Made by a program: the position numbers and the translations under genes
Notes under the pieces: model-generated
Told to the model about the DNA's origin: nothing
What the model saw: the letters and a program-made list of their open reading frames with translations, nothing else
Databases searched by the model: none
DNA from: Streptacidiphilus sp041262525
GTDB lineage: Bacteria; Actinomycetota; Actinomycetes; Streptomycetales; Streptomycetaceae
Direction of reading: 5' to 3'
Assembly (NCBI RefSeq): GCF_041262525.1
Contig: NZ_JBGCCK010000008.1
Span: 232,245-296,244 of the forward strand
DNA length: 64,000 bases
Shown: positions 23,950 through 31,546 of the stretch, piece after piece
Numbering within the stretch: the stretch's first letter is position 1
How the letters are laid out: each line of letters opens with the position of its first letter

Positions 23950-24040
23950 TGCACTCCCTTCGCCGGCATGACCCGGATCAGGTTCGGACGGTCGGAGGCG
24001 CGTCAGCCTCCCTCTCAGCCCGGTGCTCCAGGCTCCCGTG
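23950..24040 (-). ncRNA. TPP riboswitch (THI element)
   Basis: On the minus strand the leader carries the conserved CGGGCTGAGAGGGAGGCTG segment (pyrimidine-sensing arm) and then GAACCTGATCCGGGTCATGC and CGGCGAAGGGA (pyrophosphate-sensing arm). These are the hallmark sequences of THI boxes. It ends about 25 bases before the thiO start, so thiamine pyrophosphate binding probably blocks translation initiation or causes termination. Confidence 0.95.
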
Positions 24041-24059
24041 TCTACTTCTCGACCCACTC

Positions 24060-24067
24060 TATACAGT
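24060..24067 (+). promoter_or_regulatory. -10 element of a probably leaderless transcript
   Basis: TATACAGT contains a TACAGT -10 hexamer (24062-24067) whose 3' end is seven bases from ATG 24074. There is no Shine-Dalgarno in front of that ATG, so transcription probably starts at or next to the A of the start codon, as is common in Streptomyces. No good -35 is seen; the upstream DNA is the THI element on the other strand. Confidence 0.5.
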
Positions 24068-24073
24068 GGCCGA

Positions 24074-25243
24074 ATGGCTGTAGTGATCGTCGGGGCCGGG
24101 ATGGCCGGGGTGCAGACGGCGGTGGCGCTGCGGGAGCAGGGCTACGACGGTTCGCTGGTACTGCTCGGCGCGGAGACCCACCCGCCGTACGACCGTCCGC
24201 CGCTCTCCAAGGACGTGCTGCTCGGCAAGGCTGAGCACTCGCGCTTCGAGATCGACTTCGCCGGTCTCGGCGTCGAGCTGGCGCTCGGTCGGCGGGCGCT
24301 GTCGGTGGACGTCGAGGCGCGGCTGCTGAAGACCGACGCGGGGGATCTCGGCTTCGAGCAGCTGGTGCTGGCGACGGGCGCGGCTCCGATCGCGCTGCCC
24401 GGCCAGCCGGCGTCGGCGTTCCTGCTGCGCACGCAGGACGACGCGGTCGCGCTGAAGGCCGCGCTGCGGCCGGGCACGCGGGTGGCCGTCGTCGGCGCGG
24501 GCTGGATCGGCGCGGAGGCGGCGACGGTCGCGCGACAGCTGGGCTGCGAGGTCACGGTCGTCGAGGCGGCGTCCTCGCCGTTGGCGGGCGCGTTGCCGGC
24601 GGAGCTGGGCGAGCGGACGCGGGGCTGGTACGCGGCGGCGGGCGCGCGGCTGATCACCGGCGCGGCGGTGAGCGGCGTCGAGCGGGACGCGGTGTGGCTG
24701 ACGGACGGAACGGAGATCGCGGCGGACGTCGTGGTCGTCGGAATCGGCGCCCGCCCGGACAACGGCTGGCTCGCGGGCTCGGGCATCGCCCTCGACGACC
24801 GCGGCGCGGTCGCGGCGGACGCGTTCCTCCGGGCGGGCGGACTGCGTCATGTCTACGCGGTGGGGGACTGCGCGTCGTTCCCTTCACGGCGGTACGGCGA
24901 GCGGCTGGCGGTTCACCACTGGGACAACGCGCTCCAGGGCGCGCGGGTGGTGGCGGCGAACCTGCGGGGCGGCGAGGTCGCCTACGACCCGGTGCCGTAC
25001 TTCTGGTCGGAGCAGTTCGGTCACATGGTGCAGGTCGTTGGTCACTGGGACGCGGGTGACGAGATGGTCGCCCGCGGCGAGGACACCGTGCTGTGGTTGC
25101 GGGGCGACGCGCTGATCGCGCTTCTTGCGGTGGACCGCCCCCGGGATCTGGCGCAGGGACGGAAGATCATCGAAGCGGGCGCCCGGCTGGATCTTACGAA
25201 GGCCGTCGACCCCGCGATTCCGTTGAAGGCTGCACTCGCCTGA
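24074..25243 (+). CDS. FAD-dependent ferredoxin/rubredoxin-reductase-like oxidoreductase
   Basis: 389-residue two-dinucleotide-binding flavoprotein, MAVVIVGAGMAGVQTAVALREQG. FAD motif GAGMAG (7-12), then PPYDRPPLSKDVLLG, the characteristic signature of ferredoxin reductases serving Rieske or P450 systems; NAD motif VVGAGWIGAEAATVARQLG; FAD-contact YAVGDCASFP; and a C-terminal reductase domain with HHWDNALQGARVVA. It is probably NAD(P)H-dependent and passes electrons to a ferredoxin. No ferredoxin or P450 gene is adjacent, so its partner is unknown. Start chosen for the leaderless promoter. Confidence 0.88.
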   Translation: MAVVIVGAGMAGVQTAVALREQGYDGSLVLLGAETHPPYDRPPLSKDVLLGKAEHSRFEIDFAGLGVELALGRRALSVDVEARLLKTDAGDLGFEQLVLATGAAPIALPGQPASAFLLRTQDDAVALKAALRPGTRVAVVGAGWIGAEAATVARQLGCEVTVVEAASSPLAGALPAELGERTRGWYAAAGARLITGAAVSGVERDAVWLTDGTEIAADVVVVGIGARPDNGWLAGSGIALDDRGAVAADAFLRAGGLRHVYAVGDCASFPSRRYGERLAVHHWDNALQGARVVAANLRGGEVAYDPVPYFWSEQFGHMVQVVGHWDAGDEMVARGEDTVLWLRGDALIALLAVDRPRDLAQGRKIIEAGARLDLTKAVDPAIPLKAALA

Positions 25244-25248
25244 ACCAT

Positions 25249-25352
25249 CAGGGGCGCGGGGAACTGCGCGACAAGCCACCCGCGTAGGCACTGAACCGAA
25301 CGGACAGGGCCATCCGCACAGGGTGGTTTCTCGCGCAGTTCCTCGCGCCCCT
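25249..25352. repeat. Long inverted repeat, streptomycete intergenic family (copy 1)
   Basis: 31-base arms at 25251-25281 and 25321-25351 pair at about 28 positions (core GGAACTGCGCGA / TCGCGCAGTTCC) around a 39-base centre. Related copies occur at 28838-28939 and 51783-51907. It lies between the converging flavoprotein and small membrane protein genes, and the latter's stop codon touches the right arm. A bidirectional terminator function is plausible. Confidence 0.8.
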
Positions 25353-25536
25353 AAGCGACCCGTCGGTTGCCGGGTGCCTCGTCCTCGTTCCCGAGGGGGC
25401 GGCCCGCGAGGATCGCGATGGGGGCCAGGGCCAGGGTCGGGAGGACGACCGCCAGCGCGGCCAGCGTCGTCGGGGAGGTGACCCACTCCAGGACGCAGGT
25501 TCCCGCCAGGACCACGGCGATCAGCGCGTAACGCAT
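25351..25536 (-). CDS. Small two-helix membrane protein
   Basis: 61-residue protein MRYALIAVVLAGTCVLEWV with two predicted membrane helices (about 3-18 and 24-45) and a polar tail. It is supported by a good ribosome binding site (AAGGAG, nine bases before the ATG on the minus strand). No homologue is recognised. It is flanked by an intergenic repeat on one side and the enoyl-CoA hydratase promoter on the other. Confidence 0.55.
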   Translation of the reverse strand: MRYALIAVVLAGTCVLEWVTSPTTLAALAVVLPTLALAPIAILAGRPLGNEDEAPGNRRVA

Positions 25537-25670
25537 GCTCAGAACTCCTTCGTATGCATGTCTGTCTGCAGTATGCCTGATTCATCCCCCGGCGCCACCG
25601 TTCCCTTGTGTCAGTCCGAGCGCATATCGTGTTCGTGACGCCAGTCGCCATCACGGGAGGTCGCCGCATC

Positions 25671-26501
25671 ATGAGCCCGTTCCGAGGATCCGTTCCCTTC
25701 ACCGAGGACTGGCGGCACTTCCGCCTGACCCGCGACGACGCGGGCCTGCTGACGGTCACCCTGGACCGGCCGGACAAGCTGAACGCGTTGACCTTCGAGT
25801 CCTACGCCGACCTGCGCGATCTGCTCGCGGAACTGCCCCAGCGCGGGGACACCCGCGCGATCCTGCTGCGCGGCGAGGGCCGCGCCTTCTGCTCGGGCGG
25901 TGACGTCAACGAGATCATCGGGGCCACCCTCGCCATGCGTCCCGACGAGCTGCTCGACTTCACGCGGATGACCGGCCAGGTCGTCCGCGCGATGCGCGAG
26001 TGCCCGATCCCGGTCGTCGCGGCGATCCACGGGATCGCCGCGGGGGCGGGGTCCGTGCTGGCTCTGGCCGCCGATTTCCGCGTGGTCGCGCGCTCCGCGC
26101 GGTTCGCCTTCCTCTTCACCAAGGTGGGGCTGGCCGGTGCCGACATGGGCGCCGCGTACCTGCTGCCGCGGCTGGTCGGGCTCGGGCACGCGACAAAGCT
26201 GCTGATGCTCGGCGACACGATCGACGCCGCCACCGCCGACCGGTACGGGCTGGTCAGCGAGCTCGTCGACGACGACGAGCTCGACGCCGCCGCAGGCGCG
26301 CTCGCGCGCAGGCTCGCGGAGGGGCCGGCGTTCGCGCTCGCGCAGACCAAGGCGCTGCTCACGCAGGAGCTCGACATGAGCCTCGCGGCCTCCGTCGAAC
26401 TGGAGGCGATGACGCAGGCGCTGCTGATGAAGAGCGCCGACTACGCCGAGTTTCACGCCGCCTTCACCGGCAAGCGACCGCCGAAGTGGCAGGGCCGGTG
26501 A
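25671..26501 (+). CDS. Enoyl-CoA hydratase/isomerase family protein
   Basis: 276-residue crotonase-fold enzyme from ATG 25671, after GGGAGG. Features: VTLDRPDKLNALTFESYADL, oxyanion-hole strand RGEGRAFCSGGDVNEI, IPVVAAIHGIAAGAGSVLALAADFRV and FLFTKVGLAGADMGAAYLLPRLVG, with an acidic residue (Asp in GADMGA) at the usual catalytic position. It sits 62 bases upstream of the 2-aminobenzoyl-CoA monooxygenase/reductase and probably acts in hydration or ring opening of the reduced ring product. The exact step is inferred from context only. Confidence 0.88.
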   Translation: MSPFRGSVPFTEDWRHFRLTRDDAGLLTVTLDRPDKLNALTFESYADLRDLLAELPQRGDTRAILLRGEGRAFCSGGDVNEIIGATLAMRPDELLDFTRMTGQVVRAMRECPIPVVAAIHGIAAGAGSVLALAADFRVVARSARFAFLFTKVGLAGADMGAAYLLPRLVGLGHATKLLMLGDTIDAATADRYGLVSELVDDDELDAAAGALARRLAEGPAFALAQTKALLTQELDMSLAASVELEAMTQALLMKSADYAEFHAAFTGKRPPKWQGR

Positions 26502-26526
26502 CAGCGCATAGCGCTGTCATTACGAT
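26498..26526 (+). promoter_or_regulatory. Promoter with embedded perfect palindrome, upstream of the monooxygenase/reductase
   Basis: GTGACA (26498-26503) and TACGAT (26521-26526) are spaced by 17 bases, a good sigma-HrdB-type promoter. A perfect 9-3-9 palindrome (arms TGACAGCGC / GCGCTGTCA, 26499-26519) covers the -35 and spacer and also includes the stop codon of the preceding gene. Such placement is typical of a repressor operator. A candidate repressor is the PaaX-like protein encoded nearby. Confidence 0.55.
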
Positions 26527-26563
26527 GGTGACACAACCAGTATGAGCTGAGAGGGAGGCGACC

Positions 26564-28825
26564 GTGCGGATCGCGGTGATCGGCGGAGGTCCCGGCGGGC
26601 TCTACTTCGCCGCCCTCGCCAAGCGGCAGGACCCTGCGCACGAGGTGACCGTCTGGGAGCGCAACGCGGCCGGGGACACCTTCGGCTTCGGCGTCGTCCT
26701 GTCCGACGAGACGCTCGGCGGCATCGAGGAGGCCGACCCCGAGCTCTACGCCGAGCTCGCCGCAGGCTTCGCCCGCTGGGACGACATCGACGTCCACCTG
26801 CCCGACGGCCAGGTGTTCACCTCTGGCGGCCACGGCTTCGCCGCGACCAGCCGCAGGCGACTGCTCGACACCCTCCAGGCCCGCTGCCGCGCCCTCGGCG
26901 TCGACCTGCGCTTCCGCACCGAGGCGCCGCCCGCCTCCGAGCTGGCCAGGACCCACGACCTGGTCGTCGCCGCCGACGGGGTGCGCTCGCGGACGCGCGC
27001 GGCCGCCGCCGAGATCTACCGGCCCAGCCTCGACACGCGCCGCTGCCGCTACATCTGGCTCGGCACGGACCTGGTCTTCGACGCCTTCCAGTTCCACGTG
27101 CTGCACACCGAGCACGGCGTCATGCAACTGCACGGCTACCCCTACTCGGCGGAGGCGAGCACCGTCATCGTCGAGATGCGCGAGGATGTCTGGCAGCGGG
27201 CCGGACTGGACGTGCTGGACGAGCAGCAGTCGATCGCGGCCTGCGAGAAGCTTTTCGCCGACGCCCTCCAGGGCCACGCCCTGCGCGGCAACGACTCGCG
27301 TTGGATCGCCTTCACCACGGTGCGCAACGCCACCTGGCACGACGGCAACACCGTGCTGCTCGGGGACGCCGCGCACACGGCGCACTTCTCGATCGGCTCG
27401 GGCACCAAGCTCGCGATGGAGGACGCGCTCGCGCTGGCCGAGGCGCTGCGGAGCTGCTGCGGCAGCGGCTCGGTGCCGGAGGCGCTCGCCGCCTACCAGG
27501 CGGAGCGGCGGCCGGTCGTCGAGTCGACGCAGCGCGCCGCGCAGGCCAGCCTGGAGTGGTTCGAGAACCTGGATCAGTACCTGGGCCAGCCGGGCTGGCA
27601 GTTCGCCTTCAACCTGCTGACGCGCAGCCGCCGGATCACCTACGACAACCTGCGCCTGCGCGACCCCGGCTACGTCGCCGCGCTCGAGACGGAGTTCGCC
27701 GGTCCTGACGCCGCGCCGGGCACGCCGCCGATGTTCACGCCGTTCCGGCTGCGCGGGCTCACGCTGCGCAACCGCGTCGTGGTTTCGCCGATGGACATGT
27801 ACTCGGCCGAGGAAGGCCTCCCGAACGACTTCCATCTCGTCCACCTTGGCTCGCGGGCGCTCGGCGGGGCGGGACTGGTGATGACGGAGATGGTCTGCGT
27901 CGCACCCGACGCGCGGATCACGCCCGGCTGCACGGGCCTCTGGTCCGAGGCGCAGCAGACTGCGTGGGCCCGGGTCGTGGACTTCGTCCACGGCAGCAGC
28001 GGTGCCGCGATCGGTCTCCAGCTCGGCCACGCGGGGCGCAAGGGCGCGACCAGGCTGATGTGGGAGGGCATGGACGACCCGCTCGAAGAGGATTCCGCGT
28101 GGCCCGTGGTGGCCCCCTCGCCGCTGGCCTACCGGCCGGGCGTCGGCCAGGTCCCTGGCGAGCTGACGCGGGCGCAGCTGGGGGAGCTGCGCGAGCAGTT
28201 CGTCGCCTCGGCGCGGCGGGGCGCGGCGGCCGGCTTCGACCTGCTGGAGCTGCACTGCGCGCACGGCTACCTGCTCTCCTCCTTCCTCTCCCCGCTGACG
28301 AACCGCAGGGAGGACGCATACGGCGGCTCGTTGGAGGCGCGGCTGCGCTGGCCGCTGGAGGTCTTCGATGCGATGCGTGAGGTCTGGCCCGAGGACCGCC
28401 CGATGACCGTCCGCATTTCCGCGACGGACTGGGCGGCGGGCGGCAACGATGTCGATGACGCCGTCACCATCGCCGCCGCGTTCACCGCGCACGGCGCGGA
28501 CGCGATCGACGTCTCCACGGGCCAGGTCGTCGCTGACGAGCGGCCCGCCTACGGCCGCAGCTACCAGACGCCGTTCGCGGACGCGATCCGCAACCGCGTG
28601 CGCGTGCCGGTGGTGGCCGTGGGCGCGGTGTCGTCCTGGGACGACGTCAACTCCCTCATCCTGGCCGGCCGCGCGGATCTGGTCGCCCTGGGGCGCCCGC
28701 ATCTTTATGACCCGGCGTGGACGTTGCATGCGGCGGCGGACCAGGAGTGGTCGGGTGCGGGCGTGGACTGGCCGATCCAGTACCGCGCCGGCAGTCGCCG
28801 ACCGCAGACCGGGCGCCGAGGGTAG
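26564..28825 (+). CDS. 2-aminobenzoyl-CoA (anthraniloyl-CoA) monooxygenase/reductase
   Basis: 753-residue fusion of an FAD aromatic hydroxylase (about 1-375) and an Old Yellow Enzyme-type FMN reductase (about 385-740). This architecture is described for the enzyme that hydroxylates and reduces 2-aminobenzoyl-CoA in aerobic CoA-dependent anthranilate breakdown. N-terminal half: MRIAVIGGGPGGLYFA, GDAAHTAHFSIGSGTKLAMEDA. C-terminal half: PFRLRGLTLRNRVVVSPM, LQLGHAGRKG, and HGYLLSSFLSPLTNRREDAY followed by a GG-S-L-E-x-R motif. Start GTG 26564 follows GAGGGAGG. The neighbouring CoA ligase, dehydrogenases and hydratase complete the pathway. Salicylyl-CoA 5-hydroxylase shares the N-terminal part but is less likely given the neighbours. 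Confidence 0.88.
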   Translation: MRIAVIGGGPGGLYFAALAKRQDPAHEVTVWERNAAGDTFGFGVVLSDETLGGIEEADPELYAELAAGFARWDDIDVHLPDGQVFTSGGHGFAATSRRRLLDTLQARCRALGVDLRFRTEAPPASELARTHDLVVAADGVRSRTRAAAAEIYRPSLDTRRCRYIWLGTDLVFDAFQFHVLHTEHGVMQLHGYPYSAEASTVIVEMREDVWQRAGLDVLDEQQSIAACEKLFADALQGHALRGNDSRWIAFTTVRNATWHDGNTVLLGDAAHTAHFSIGSGTKLAMEDALALAEALRSCCGSGSVPEALAAYQAERRPVVESTQRAAQASLEWFENLDQYLGQPGWQFAFNLLTRSRRITYDNLRLRDPGYVAALETEFAGPDAAPGTPPMFTPFRLRGLTLRNRVVVSPMDMYSAEEGLPNDFHLVHLGSRALGGAGLVMTEMVCVAPDARITPGCTGLWSEAQQTAWARVVDFVHGSSGAAIGLQLGHAGRKGATRLMWEGMDDPLEEDSAWPVVAPSPLAYRPGVGQVPGELTRAQLGELREQFVASARRGAAAGFDLLELHCAHGYLLSSFLSPLTNRREDAYGGSLEARLRWPLEVFDAMREVWPEDRPMTVRISATDWAAGGNDVDDAVTIAAAFTAHGADAIDVSTGQVVADERPAYGRSYQTPFADAIRNRVRVPVVAVGAVSSWDDVNSLILAGRADLVALGRPHLYDPAWTLHAAADQEWSGAGVDWPIQYRAGSRRPQTGRRG

Positions 28826-28835
28826 TTGCACTGCG

Positions 28836-28941
28836 TAGGGGCGCGAGGAACTGCGCGACAAGCCACCCACGCGCGTACTGATCCGAACGTTCAGGGCCAT
28901 CCGCACAGGGGTGGTTGCTCGCGCCGTTCCCCGCGCCCCTT
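28836..28941. repeat. Long inverted repeat, streptomycete intergenic family (copy 2)
   Basis: Arms at 28838-28868 and 28909-28939 pair at about 26 of 31 positions, and the centre shares CAGGGCCATCCGCACAG with copy 1 at 25.3 kb. It lies between the converging monooxygenase/reductase and paaX-like genes, touching the latter's stop codon. Same presumptive terminator role as copy 1. Confidence 0.8.
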
Positions 28942-29777
28942 TAGGCGTTGCCAGAAACCGTGGTGCGAACGAAATCCGTGGAGGCCTGCCGGAGGCGTGT
29001 GTCCAGGTCCCGGAAGACGCGCGCAGCGCGCAAACCCGGCCATGCCGCAGGCAGCAGCTCAGGTGGCAGGCCAGGGTCGAGATACGGGAGGCGGCGCCAG
29101 CTGTCCAGCGCGCGGAGGTGGTCGGCGAAGGCTTCACTCTCCGGCCCCGGGCGTCCTCGGTTCCACCGCGTCAGTACCGGCTCGTGGACCTCCAGAAAGT
29201 CCTCATGGCAGCGCGCCAGCGCGGGGAGGTCCCACCAGCGGCGGACCGACTCCGTCGTCGCCTCGAAGGCGAGGTGCTCGGCCCGGAACAGGTCGGTGTA
29301 CTGCGCCAGCTTCAGCCTCGTCAGATCGTGCCGCGTCTCCTCGTAGAGGTGCGCAGGCGCGATCCAGACGCCCGGCGCGGCCGTGCCGAAGCCGAGGCGG
29401 GCCAGCCGCGAGCGCAGCACGTGCCGCTGCTGCCGTTCGCTCTCCGGCACGGAGAACAGGGCCAGCACCCAGCCGTCGGCGAGCCGGGGCGCGCGGGTCG
29501 CGTAGATGCGGCGGTCGCCGTCGGCGAGCAGCTCGCGCGCCGACTCCGACAGCGCGTAGCCCGCGACCCCGCCCAGCGGCTCCGGCACCAGGAAGCCGCG
29601 CCGCTTCAGCCGGGAGACCGCCGAGCGCACCGGCTGCGCGTCCACGCCCAGCGCCGCCATCAGCCGGATCAGGTCGCCGACGGCGATCCAGCCGCCGAGG
29701 TCGCGGCCGTGCGCGCCGAAGAAGGTGACGAGCAGCGAGCCCGGCGTGTGCTCGCGCGCGTCCTGCTCAGTGGTCAT
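28941..29777 (-). CDS. PaaX-family transcriptional repressor
   Basis: 278-residue GntR-like winged-helix regulator of the PaaX family, typically responsive to aryl-CoA thioesters. Signatures: SLLVTFFGAHGRDLGGWIAVGDLIRLMAALGV, PVRSAVSRLKRRGFLVPE (recognition helix), GYALSESARELLADGDRRIY and the PaaX_C region with W-in-GVWIAPAHLYEETR. It is encoded nine bases downstream of the CoA ligase on the same strand, so it is probably autoregulated with it. Inferred role: sense anthraniloyl-CoA (or a related thioester) and control the flanking catabolic operons. Confidence 0.87.
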   Translation of the reverse strand: MTTEQDAREHTPGSLLVTFFGAHGRDLGGWIAVGDLIRLMAALGVDAQPVRSAVSRLKRRGFLVPEPLGGVAGYALSESARELLADGDRRIYATRAPRLADGWVLALFSVPESERQQRHVLRSRLARLGFGTAAPGVWIAPAHLYEETRHDLTRLKLAQYTDLFRAEHLAFEATTESVRRWWDLPALARCHEDFLEVHEPVLTRWNRGRPGPESEAFADHLRALDSWRRLPYLDPGLPPELLPAAWPGLRAARVFRDLDTRLRQASTDFVRTTVSGNA

Positions 29778-29786
29778 ACGGTCACT

Positions 29787-31409
29787 CTAAAGATCGGGAG
29801 AGCGGAGCCGGAACCGCTGGAGCTTTCCGGTGGGCGTGCGCGGCAGCGCCTCGCGGAACTCGATCCGGCGCGGGTACTTGTACGCGCTGATCGTGGACTT
29901 CACGAAGTCCTGCAACCCCTTTGCTGTTCCGTCGTCCGCGGGGACACCCTCCGCGAGGACCACGAAGGCCATGACCACCTGCCCACGCGTCTCGTCCGCG
30001 ACGCCGATGACCGCGGCCTCGCGCACGTCCGGGTGGCGCAGCAGGGCCTCCTCGACCTCGGGTCCGGCGATGTTGTAGCCGGCGGAGATGATCATGTCGT
30101 CGGCGCGCGCCTGGTAGCGGAAGCGGCCGTCGGGGTCGCGGATGTAGGTGTCGCCCGTCAGGTTCCAGCCGTCGCGGACGTAGTCGCGCTGGCGCGGGTC
30201 GTCGAGGTAGCGGCAGCCGGTCGGGCCCTGGACGGCGAGCAGACCCGGCGTGCCGTCCGGGACCTCCGCGCCGGTCGTCGCGTCGATGACGCGGGCCCGG
30301 AAGCCGGGCACCGGCAGGCCGGTGACGCCGGGGCGGGCGTCCGCGTCGGCGGCGGAGATGAAGATGTGCAGCAGCTCCGTCGCGCCGATGCCGTTGATCA
30401 GCGGTAGCCCGGTGCGGTCGAACCAGGCATGCCAGGTCGCGGCGGGAAGGTTCTCCCCGGCGGAGACGCAGCGGCGCAGAGAGGAGAGGTCGGCCTCGTC
30501 GGCGTGGTCGAGCAGCACCCGGTACGCGGTCGGCGCGGTGAAGAGCACGCTGACGCGGTGGCGCGCGATCGCGGCGGGCAGCGCGGCGGGCGAGGGCTGT
30601 TCCAGCAGCAGCGCGGAGGCGCCGACGCGCAGCGGGAAGATCACCAGCCCGCCGAGCCCGAAGGTGAAGCCGAGCGGCGGCGTGCCGGCGAAGACGTCGT
30701 CGGGGGTGGGCCGTAGCACGTGGGCGGAGAAGGTGTCGGCGATGGCCAGCACGTCGCGGTGGAAGTGCAGGCAGCCCTTCGGACGGCCGGTGGTGCCGGA
30801 GGTGAAGGCGATCAGCGCCACGTCGTCGGCGGAGGTCGCGAGGGCGGGGAAGGGCGCGTCGGACGTCTTGGCGGCGAGGGTGAGCAGGTCGTCGGGGGTC
30901 TGGCCGCCGTAGGGGGTGATCGAGAGTCCGGGGGCGTCGACGGCGGCGAGCTCGTCGAGAGAGCGGGCGTCGCAGAGCGCGTGCCGCACGTCGGCGATCT
31001 CGATCACGGTGGCCAGTTCGGTACTGCGCTGCGCGGCGAGCACGGTGACGGCGACGGCCCCGGCCTTCATGACGGCGAGCCAGCAGGCCACGAGCCAGGG
31101 CGTGGTGACCCCGCGCAGCAGGACCCGGTTGCCGGGGACGACGCCCAGGTCCTCGGTGAGCACGCGGGCGATCCGGTCGGTGTGGGCGCGCAGATCGCCG
31201 TAGCTCCAAACCTGGCCGTCCTCCGTGCGGAGACAGGGACGGTCGGGGCCGAGAGCGGCGATGGTGGCGTCGAGTAGTTCGGCCCCACAGTTGAGCCGGT
31301 CGGGATACTGCAGCTTCGGCAGGTCGAAGCGCAGCTCCGGCCACGTGTCGGCGGGCGGGAGATGCTCGCGCGCGAACGTGTCGACGTGCGCGGAGGGGAG
31401 CAGGTGCAT
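29787..31409 (-). CDS. Benzoate/2-aminobenzoate-CoA ligase family protein
   Basis: 540-residue ANL-family ligase, MHLLPSAHVDTFAREHLPP, which activates an aromatic acid (most likely anthranilate) to its CoA thioester with ATP. Core motifs: FTSGTTGRPKGCLHFHRD (P-loop), INGIGATELLHIF (A5-like, with Glu), GDTYIRDPDGRFRYQARADDMII (A8 hinge Asp) and PRTPTGKLQRFRLR (catalytic Lys). The N-terminal FDLPKLQYPDRLNCGAELLD is typical of benzoate-CoA ligases. Substrate preference is inferred from the adjacent 2-aminobenzoyl-CoA monooxygenase/reductase. First gene of a leftward operon with the PaaX-like regulator. Confidence 0.87.
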   Translation of the reverse strand: MHLLPSAHVDTFAREHLPPADTWPELRFDLPKLQYPDRLNCGAELLDATIAALGPDRPCLRTEDGQVWSYGDLRAHTDRIARVLTEDLGVVPGNRVLLRGVTTPWLVACWLAVMKAGAVAVTVLAAQRSTELATVIEIADVRHALCDARSLDELAAVDAPGLSITPYGGQTPDDLLTLAAKTSDAPFPALATSADDVALIAFTSGTTGRPKGCLHFHRDVLAIADTFSAHVLRPTPDDVFAGTPPLGFTFGLGGLVIFPLRVGASALLLEQPSPAALPAAIARHRVSVLFTAPTAYRVLLDHADEADLSSLRRCVSAGENLPAATWHAWFDRTGLPLINGIGATELLHIFISAADADARPGVTGLPVPGFRARVIDATTGAEVPDGTPGLLAVQGPTGCRYLDDPRQRDYVRDGWNLTGDTYIRDPDGRFRYQARADDMIISAGYNIAGPEVEEALLRHPDVREAAVIGVADETRGQVVMAFVVLAEGVPADDGTAKGLQDFVKSTISAYKYPRRIEFREALPRTPTGKLQRFRLRSPDL

Positions 31410-31546
31410 GGCGGGTGTTTCCCCCTCACCTTGACCTTGGCGAGGACCGGGTCGGTCCAAAGTCAGGCTAGCGCGTTGGTGACGGCAGTCAACCTTCCGC
31501 GATATGAATGGACGAGACGGATTCACGGCGGAGGAGGGAGCGCGCG
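31410..31546. promoter_or_regulatory. Divergent promoter region with palindrome (ligase-paaX / acyl-CoA dehydrogenase)
   Basis: For the leftward operon a good promoter is visible: -35 TTGACT (minus strand, 31492-31487), 16-base spacer, -10 TAGCCT (31470-31465). Just past its expected start lies the palindrome GGACCG-GGT-CGGTCC (31444-31458), a likely operator. For the rightward operon TATGAA at 31503-31508 may be a -10. Ribosome binding site GGAGGAGGG precedes ATG 31547. Confidence 0.55.

Noticed and set aside
26453..29137. Minus-strand open frame of about 890 codons
   Set aside because: Antisense to the 2-aminobenzoyl-CoA monooxygenase/reductase, whose fused domains are unmistakable. No start signal or domain is seen in the antisense frame.
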